Shown piece by piece: positions 40,517 to 46,924 of a stretch of 46,924 nucleotides of DNA (positions within the stretch are counted from its first letter, which is position 1; each line of letters opens with the position of its first letter). Both the position numbers and the translations under genes were made by a program. The stretch is from Chara braunii. Taxonomy: Eukaryota; Streptophyta; Charophyceae; Charales; Characeae. Below the pieces are notes generated by a model. It saw only the letters and a program-made list of their open reading frames with translations, was not told the DNA's origin and did not search any database. The stretch lies in assembly GCA_003427395.1 (NCBI GenBank), contig BFEA01000625.1, positions 163,304-210,227 of the forward strand. Direction: 5' to 3'.

Positions 40517-41917
40517 GTGACTTGTGCGCCGGTTCTTCGCCTCCCCGATTTTGATCACCCCTTCATCGTCACCAGTGATGCGTCAGATTTTGCAGTAGGA
40601 GTTGTACTTTCTCAGGTGTTTCCCTCTCCTCCCGATTCACCTTATCCTCATGTTCCTCCTTTCCCCCCCCTTCCTGCTGACACTGCTTCTCGACTGACGC
40701 CTACCCTCCCACGACTCTCATCCACTGACAGTCCTCCCGTTACTTACTCCCCGACCATCAAGGAGGATGGGACTATCGGAGTTCGTGTTGGGGATTGCCC
40801 GATCGCCTTCTACTCCCGTCAGCTACTGCCTGCCGAGATAAACTACACTGCCGATGAACGTGAGGTTATCGCAGTAGTTCATGCTACCCGGCATTGGCGT
40901 CACTACCTGCATGGGGCGCCCTTCACAGTGCGCACGGACAACTCAGTTGTCCAGGCTTTCCTCACGAAGCCCAAACTTTCCCCTCGACAGGCACGTTGGT
41001 GGCGTGACTTATCCGAGTTCAGTTTCACCACTCAGCCCATCAAGGGTGAAACGAACCGTGTCGCCAATGCCTTGTCCCGCCGTCCTGGTCACAATCAGGA
41101 ACCCATCCATCTTGCTGCCATCTCCATCACCATTGTTGATCAATCGGTGATCAACGCATATCGCACTCAGTACTGTCACTGCCTAGATTATCACATCATC
41201 CACTCGACACTGCGGAGTGGCAAAACCGTTCCCTCATACTCCCTCGGTGAGAACGGTCTCGTGTACTGGCATGGCAGGTCTGGTCAGCTAGAACCATGTA
41301 TCTGCGTTCCCTCCAGCGGACAGCTCCGTGTCCAGGCTGTAGCAGAGTTCCATGACCAGGCAGTTGCCGATCATATGGGCTTCCACAAGACGTTGGCTCG
41401 TGTTTGCCACTTATACGTCNGGCCGAAGTCCAAGGACTTCGCCAAAGCCTACATCCAGGAGTGTCCTACCTGCCAGGAGGTGAACAGTGAGAACCACTTT
41501 TCGTATGGGTTACTTCAACCCTTACCCATACCCGAGGGTCGTTGGCAGTCCATCTCGATGGATTTCATGGGTCCCCTCCGCCCACCCATTGAGCGAGGTC
41601 ATGATGCTATCTTGGTCGTCGTCGATCACTTCACGAAGCGTGCGCGCTTTGTCTCGTGCCGCTATCGCATTAGCGCTCGTGAGGTCGCTGACATCGTCTT
41701 CGACCGAGTTGTGAGAGATCACGACTTACCTAAGAGCATCATCTCCGACAGTGACCCGCGCTTTACCAGCACATTCTGGCGACGCCTACATGAGGTGTAC
41801 AGATCCAAGCTCTGCTTCTCATCGTCTTACTACCCTCAGGCGGATGGTCAGACTGAAGTCACCAAGAAAACTCTCGGTAATATCCTCCGAAAGTTTGTTA
41901 GGGATGACCAGTACTGA
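40517..41917 (+). CDS. pol: Element H RNase H-integrase frame
   Basis: This 466-codon frame starts just inside the pre-RNase H segment (MTCAPVLRLPDFDHPFIVTS). RNase H has TSDASDFAVGVVLSQ, a Pro/Ser-rich insert of about 60 residues (SPPDSPYPHVPPFPPLP and following), then DCPIAFYSRQLLPAEINYTA, DEREVIAVVHATRHWRHYL and FTVRTDNSVVQAFL. The usual VADALSR box reads VANALSR. Integrase has EFHDQAVADHMGFH and IQECPTCQ (HHCC), SISMDFMGPL, SIISDSDPRFTSTFW and PQADGQTEVTKK, so all three DDE acids are present with the standard spacing. An N at 41420 leaves one residue unknown. The final TGA falls where Trp is conserved (DDQY-W-DL). This is the longest intact enzymatic frame here. Confidence 0.88.
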   Translation: MTCAPVLRLPDFDHPFIVTSDASDFAVGVVLSQVFPSPPDSPYPHVPPFPPLPADTASRLTPTLPRLSSTDSPPVTYSPTIKEDGTIGVRVGDCPIAFYSRQLLPAEINYTADEREVIAVVHATRHWRHYLHGAPFTVRTDNSVVQAFLTKPKLSPRQARWWRDLSEFSFTTQPIKGETNRVANALSRRPGHNQEPIHLAAISITIVDQSVINAYRTQYCHCLDYHIIHSTLRSGKTVPSYSLGENGLVYWHGRSGQLEPCICVPSSGQLRVQAVAEFHDQAVADHMGFHKTLARVCHLYVXPKSKDFAKAYIQECPTCQEVNSENHFSYGLLQPLPIPEGRWQSISMDFMGPLRPPIERGHDAILVVVDHFTKRARFVSCRYRISAREVADIVFDRVVRDHDLPKSIISDSDPRFTSTFWRRLHEVYRSKLCFSSSYYPQADGQTEVTKKTLGNILRKFVRDDQY

Positions 41918-42682
41918 GACTTACACTTAGCCCATCCGGAGATTGCGTACAACCACGTTGTTTCGCCAACCACAGGGATGTCACCATTCTATTGCGACCT
42001 CGGCTACCACCCTCGTGTACCTATGACCATCACGGTTGCGCCCAGACACTCGTTCTCCTGCGCTTGATGACTGGATTGCCCACATGGCGTTGATTATGAA
42101 GCGCGGACACGAGAGTCTAGCCGACTCGCAGACTCGCATGGTCACACGAGCAAACCGATCACGAATGGATCATCCATTCAAAGTCGGTGACGATGTGCTA
42201 GTTGACGCACACCACTTACAGTGCAAAGCGGATACGCTTTGCAAGTTCAGGCGTCGTTTCTTCAGCCCATGCCGCATTCTTCAGACCGTCGGTTATGATA
42301 CTGCCGCTAGTCCGGTCAGCTCCGTGTGAAGCTACCTGATTACCTTCGACAAGCTCGCGTACACGATGTTTACCACGTCGCCTTATTGTGTCCTTATCGC
42401 AGACCGTCCGAGTGCTTCGTCGGATGTCCTTATGAGTTCCCTCTACCTATCATGGTGGACGGTCACGAGGAGTTCGTCGTTTCCAACATCGTATCTCGCC
42501 GAGTTACAGAAGACTCCCCTCCACGCATCGAGTACCTTGTGCGTTGGAAGGGCTATCCTGATGAGGAGGCGACTTGGGAGCCCCTCGAGCACCTGGAGCA
42601 CGCCCGGATGTTGGTGCGTGCATATAATCGTGCTCGTTGTGCTAAGACATCTGCTCCTACTCAGCCGACTGACCCTTGCTGA
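41918..42682 (+). pseudogene. pol: Element H integrase C-terminus with canonical chromodomain
   Basis: Past the stop the reading continues (DLHLAHPEIAYNHVVSPTTG, then LDDWIAHMALIMKRGHESLA, HPFKVGDDVLVDAHHLQ). A frame change near 42326 leads to RVHDVYHVALLCPYRRP and the chromodomain (GHEEFVVSNIVSRRVTEDSP, RIEYLVRWKGYPDEEATWEP, LEHLEHARMLVRAYN). The YLVRWKGY and TWEP positions supply the aromatic residues that in chromodomains hold methyl-lysine histone tails, so this is a true chromovirus-type module, unlike the divergent tails in D, F and G. The frame closes at 42682. Confidence 0.87.
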
Positions 42683-43395
42683 GGAGATTGCTGAGGACGA
42701 GCCCCCTCCCTCTGAGGTCGTTCTTCAGCAGCAGATGGGCGCCTCTTCGCATCCAGAGCGCACTCGTCGACACCCTCGGTGTCTCGATGACTGACACTCC
42801 GATCACCTACTATCTTCCTACTAATTCACACCTTCAAGTACTCCATCATCAGCTTCTTCAGGATGTCAGCATTTTGCGGCTCTGCTTTGACATTGACTCG
42901 ACTCCTACTTCATCGACGTCATCGACCACCTCGACGATTTCAGTCACTTTCTCCACTTCAACCATCTTAACGGCTTCAGCTACTTTTGACATGACTACTC
43001 CACGCCACCACCCTACGCTGCTGGGTCTCTTTGAGTTGGGCTCCCCCTTGGTATCGCACAGGCATTGGGACCGTGGTGTTATCTTGGCTTCCCTACTCCC
43101 AAATCTAGCTCCCTCCTCCCCCAGTCGGTGAGTTGTGTGCATGTTTCCCTCTCCCACTGCCCTCATCACCCTAGTGTCGGCTCTTGCATGCCTTCAGTTA
43201 GGCATATCTCCACCCTATTCCAGGCTCCCCATTCTCATGGTCGACCCTGCATGTTGTCACCCTTTTGTCGAGCATTACCCGCCTTGATGGTCTATCCGTT
43301 AGGGTCATTGGTTTTGTTTCACTACCACTCTCCCACCTTGAGCTTGATGACCTATCCCACCTTCATGTGTGACTGCCCCTAGTAGTTTCGATTCT
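42683..43395 (+). other. Unassigned sequence after element H pol
   Basis: A Ser/Thr-rich low-complexity frame occupies about 42880-43000. No polypurine tract or 3' LTR could be recognised, so the end of element H is either unrecognised or was removed before the LINE remnant. Confidence 0.4.
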
Positions 43396-45361
43396 TAGGC
43401 TGCTATCGGGTATCCCTGACGCACCGATCTCTGCAGGGCTATGGGCGATGCTAGGTGGCCATTCAACATGATATTGGTTGAAGCCGACCTGTGAAGGAGC
43501 TGCACCTAGTAGTTGACGACCAGCCCAATATTCATTTTTGCCAGGCACGTGTCCAAGAAATCCCAGTCAATGTGATCATAGGTTTTTTCAAAGTCTATGA
43601 AAAGTATCGCCTCTTGGACTTTGTGCTGGCAGCCGGACTTAATGGTCTCGTTGACTAGCAGGATGTTATCTTGCATATTCCGCTCAGGCATGAAGTCTGT
43701 CTGATCGGGATGAATCAGCAGATTCATCGGCGGCAGCAACCTATTGGTTAGTGATTTTGCGACCAGTTTGTATGGGATAGGAAGGAGCGTGATTGGCCTA
43801 TAGTTTCTAATTCCTTATCCCCTTTTTTATATATCAGGGTGGTGATCCCTTGGTTCAATATTCCCCCGAAAGATCCCTTCCGCGGTACTGCTTGGATGTA
43901 TTCCATAAGATCTTCGCACAGTAGGTTCGAGAACTGCACCCTGATTTCCTTGGGGAAGGAATCCACCTCCGGCGTTTTCTCGTTGTCCATGTCCACAAGG
44001 GTCTTCTTGACCTCCTCCTGGGTGAGGGTTGTAAAGTTTCGTCCTTTGATCCATGACGCGTCTGGACTGCTTGCAGCAGTTGATCCCGTGCTCGAAGGAC
44101 CTCGCCCTGGGCTTCATTGGTGTCTGTGATGTGAACAGACTCTGGTAATGTTTGGATGCATAGTCCACTGTTGCATAGGCATTGGTCGCCGGCGGAGCGT
44201 TTGCATCAAACGGGTGTTTGAGTTGTGGGACTGTGTTTGTCCTTGTCCGCGCTTTAGCTTTGTCAAAGTAGGTTTTGCTATTGTGTCATCCGTGTGCTCT
44301 CTCGCCTAGATCATCCAGCACTGTGTCTGCTGGTCAATATAGGCTTGGGGGTGATCCCTTGATGCAGCGGGTCGTTCATGAGGTGTTCGTCCCATTCCTC
44401 CAGATCTCTCATGAGTTTCTTCAACACCACCTTGCGGTCTCTCGCATGTTGGGTGGAGAACTTCTTCGCGCGTTCTCTGAGCTGGGCCATCTCTTCGTTG
44501 AACCAAGAGACCCTCTCTCCATTGGCATGTTTTTGTGTTTGCCAATAACTCTTGAATGTGTCAACCATGTCCTTGAATTTTGAGATAGGGAGAAAGTAGT
44601 CCCAGACCTCTCTTAATGTGGGGGTGAAGGGATAGGCCAAGTCTTATCATTTTGTGGTCAAAGGACCTCCATGGGTTGCTGGTTGTGATTTCTGCGGCAA
44701 TCACCAGCCCCATGAGGTCCTTTGAAACTAGCATGAGATCTATTCTAAAGTTGGTCGGGCTTCGTTGTCCTCTTGAGGACAGGCATGTATAGGTTTTTTC
44801 GGTTGGGTGTATTACTCTGAATGTGTCTTCCAACTTTTGGTCCTGGGGTGGTTGAGGATCTGTTTGACCCGGTCGTTGTGAGAATGATCTGCGGTCCATG
44901 TCGGGGTCCAAGGTAGTGTTAAAATCACCGGCCATCATCATGGGGCGTCGTTCGGCAGTGTTTGGTGCAGTGTGAGCCAGAGGTCAACTCTAGCGTCGGG
45001 TCATTAGGGGCATAGACACTGACCAAATAGAACTCTCGTCGTGAAGTGTTGCTTTTAGGTACACCCACCTCCCTTGGTGTCGATCATAGTCGTATGAGAT
45101 CGGGGTAAGTCTGGATGAAGGTGGCAGCCAAATTGCCGCCCCTGCGGATGCCCGTTGTACATCCCATGCCGCAAACGTAGTATAGGGCCAGATTGTCCGA
45201 CCTTAATTGTTGCGCTGAGGTATCTTGCAAGTGTGTCTCCTGCACACAGATGGCGTCCAACCACTCACCCGTCTCTGGCGATTAAACAAGTTCCACATGG
45301 CTTCTTTCTTGGTGGGCGATGCCTAAATGAGGCCATTAACGTTGAGGGAGCAAATGTCCAT
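43396..45361 (-). pseudogene. L1-type LINE endonuclease-RT remnant
   Basis: Read right to left. The apurinic endonuclease domain starts MDICSLNVNGL (45361), then AICVQETHLQD near 45229-45250 (catalytic Glu), MMMAGDFNTTLDPDMDR near 44935, RIDLMLVSKDL and SFDHKMIRL near 44660 (SDH-like box). A linker follows, then RT with IHPDQTDFMPERNMQDNILL and ILFIDFEKTYDHIDWDFL (motif A), and STNIMLNGHLASPIALQRSV ending at about 43396. The catalytic FADD box, thumb and 3' tail are absent. Stops and frameshifts occur throughout. The known mechanism is target-primed reverse transcription. Because LINE copies are usually 5'-truncated, loss of the 3' side here points to a later rearrangement. Confidence 0.85.
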
Positions 45362-45800
45362 ATCTCCTTTCCCCAACCTTGCTTCCCATTGGGGTTGTCT
45401 CTGTAGCCTAGGAAGGACCTGGGCCTTTGAGGGGGCCGCGGAGGGGAGGGTCTCCCTGCGGGGGGCCCACGAGGGCCAAGGGGCACGGGTGCACAGTTGA
45501 CAGGGGGGCTCCGGGGTGCGGGCAGGGGCTGTGATGGGAAGGTTGCAGGCTTGGTGGTTGCATGGCTGGTGTGTCAGCCCCGATCTGTTGCTGGTTGGTT
45601 CCATTCATTGTTGCTGTCATTGTTGGTATGAGAGGTGACGTGTACATCAGGATTCTTGAGAGGGTCCAGACTAAATTGGTTATGAATCGTGCCACCCAGA
45701 GGTTCATGAGGTCGTTGTGGGAGAACCACTCAAAGTATGACCCGGTCCTGTTTCTTTTGTCTTGTGGTTCCATCAGCAGGATGAGGGGGATGATTCCTTT
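45362..45800 (-). pseudogene. Possible upstream part of the LINE (N-terminal ORF)
   Basis: A minus-strand frame (45773 to 45408) starts MEPQDKRNRTGSYFEWFSHN and continues DLMNLWVARFITNLVWTLSR before a Pro-rich linker. In an adjacent frame the linker runs up to the endonuclease start. It may be the end of a LINE first ORF or an N-terminal extension of the endonuclease-RT protein. No zinc knuckle was seen. Confidence 0.4.
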
Positions 45801-45929
45801 GGGGCATTAGAGGGAGTTTGGAAGGATTGCACCCCTCACTCCTTCGGTATTAGACTCCTTAACCTAGTATTTCATCCTTTTCAGGATTGCTGCAGTGGAA
45901 GGGTTCCCCCTCCACCCCTCCACTGTGAG

Positions 45930-46170
45930 CCCTACACGGGCCACACCTGCTTAAGTTCAAGAACGGTTCAGGTACACCAAAAATGTGGACAACAAATTGC
46001 AACAGATTCGAGAGGCCATACCCTTTGCCTGGTAACTCGCCCTAAGAAAAGGGCCAGATGTGCAGCAGGGAGACTGGGTGGTCAAGCTTCGAGACCTGAC
46101 CCTGCCTTTGATGATCTACAGCCCAGCTAAGGAGCCTGAAGAAAGGAAAGCCACTCGAGGCACAGAGTTA
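45930..46170 (+). pseudogene. Unidentified degraded coding stretch
   Basis: One plus-strand reading, with a stop in the middle, gives FRYTKNVDNKLQQIREAIPF, then LALRKGPDVQQGDWVVKLRD and LTLPLMIYSPAKEPEERKAT. The charged, regular texture suggests real ancestral coding sequence. I do not recognise the family. Confidence 0.25.
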
Positions 46171-46897
46171 CCCTGAAATATGCGCCTATGGGTTGTTACC
46201 TTGCCAGAGTAGCTAAGGAGGTTGGAAATGGGACAGGAATGTGTCCTACAGTTTGTGATGCTAAGCGAAACTCTGTCTCACGGTTGAAGAATTAAGGGCG
46301 TCAAAAGGTGTAGGGAAAAGGGCTTAGGGGTTTGCAGCTCGATGGGAGAGGAACAACGTAAAGGCCTCAAAGAGTTTGGTAGAATAGCTTCAAGGGCTTG
46401 GAGCTCAACGACCTGGTTGCTGGGTTGTGGATGCACTCCCTTGGGTACAACTTCTGTGTGATTTCTTAAATTTATAAAGGGGGACGATGGGCCCGTTTCC
46501 CAGCAGGTGCAGCTCCCCACTAATAGATGGAGCCTCTCTGGGAGTAGCAAGAGATGTATGCTCCTACCATCATCTCAAGCTGCCTTTGGAGATTGCGGTC
46601 CTCGCGTGGGTCCCAACAGAAACCGGGCGGCGCCGCACGGGACCGGTGATGGGCAGCCGGTAAGGGGGAATCGGTGGAGCCCAGGGCGACGGGCGGAAAA
46701 ATCCCGGTTCACGCAGGCAGAAGAGGCGTGGGTCCGGCCGCAGCCGAACCGGGTCGTCTTCTGCTCGCATGGAGCGAGGTTTGTCGATATGTTGGGCAAT
46801 CGGGGCTGAAGCGACATGACAGCGGGGCGAAGCGGGAACTGGCATGGCATGAATTGACTACTGGCGACGCGACGGGCGGGGCGGCGTCCTTTCGTGG
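46171..46897. other. Unassigned sequence at the window end
   Basis: No gene, LTR end or RNA was recognised. From about 46590 the sequence becomes GC-rich with short open frames on both strands and no family motif. Confidence 0.4.
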
Positions 46898-46924
46898 GAG
46901 AGAGAGAGAGAGAGAGAGAGAGAG
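46898..46924. repeat. (GA)n microsatellite at the window edge
   Basis: At least thirteen GA dinucleotides run to the last base. The total length is unknown. Confidence 0.95.

Noticed and set aside
1-46924. tRNA, rRNA or other structured RNA genes
   Set aside because: No cloverleaf, rRNA core or snRNA-like sequence was recognised by eye; the only tRNA-related text is the complementary primer sites of LTR elements.
1-46924. A novel multi-gene system
   Set aside because: Every multi-gene block could be explained by Ty3/gypsy, LINE or PIF/Harbinger parts; the remaining sequence shows no conserved gene cluster.

Overview
This 46.9 kb window looks like repeat-dense nuclear DNA from a plant-lineage eukaryote. 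No bacterial-type operon, rRNA, tRNA or CRISPR array was seen. The Ty3/gypsy protein style, the chromodomain-type integrase tails, the LTR designs and the PIF/Harbinger N-terminal motif resemble what I know of the charophyte alga Chara braunii. That organism call is inference from familiarity, not a search. Scattered N's, an 859-base gap and a Nextera mate-pair adapter embedded at 18440-18478 show that this is short-read draft assembly.

Layout. 1-3842: plus-strand Ty3/gypsy element A, an internally deleted derivative (gag remnant, protease, then a direct jump to the pol tail). 3843-5361: debris of related elements, namely an integrase fragment, a truncated minus-strand LTR with its pol tail, and a (CTT)n microsatellite. 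5362-7093: LTR-like mosaic. 7094-7949: the best candidate host sequence, two possible exons with good splice signals. 7950-9580: a complete PIF/Harbinger-like TIR element. 9581-10811: low-complexity intergenic DNA. 10812-15083: minus-strand element D (3' LTR plus integrase, RNase H and RT, truncated before gag), joined head to head with a plus-strand pol fragment at 15086. 15480-18246: short repeats and possible host exons. 18247-28104: minus-strand element F, a near-complete but mutated chromovirus-like element with both LTRs, PBS, gag, pol and PPT. 28105-28852: unassigned flank. 28853-34005: plus-strand element G, with two LTRs of equal length and an in-frame Gag-integrase fusion. 34006-35102: hairpins, a (GA)n tract, an assembly gap and poly-G. 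35103-about 42700: plus-strand element H, with LTR end, PBS, a long repeat-rich leader, gag, RT, RNase H, integrase and a canonical chromodomain. 43396-about 45800: minus-strand L1-type LINE remnant lacking the 3' half of its RT. 45800-46924: unassigned DNA ending in (GA)n.

How the parts work together. Nearly all coding capacity belongs to retroelements. Each element contains stops or frameshifts, or lacks domains, so none looks autonomous as assembled. Many stops are explained by single C-to-T or G-to-A changes in otherwise conserved codons. Elements A and G are deletion derivatives that keep LTRs, PBS and PPT, as expected of elements mobilised in trans by relatives such as D (same LTR family as A).

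I found no convincing new defence, metabolic or regulatory system. The most interesting points are the Gag-integrase fusion with a lost DDE glutamate, the 74-bp-period hairpin repeats in the leader of H, the palindromic subterminal repeats of the Harbinger element, and the assembly artefacts that should be recognised before any biology is built on them.
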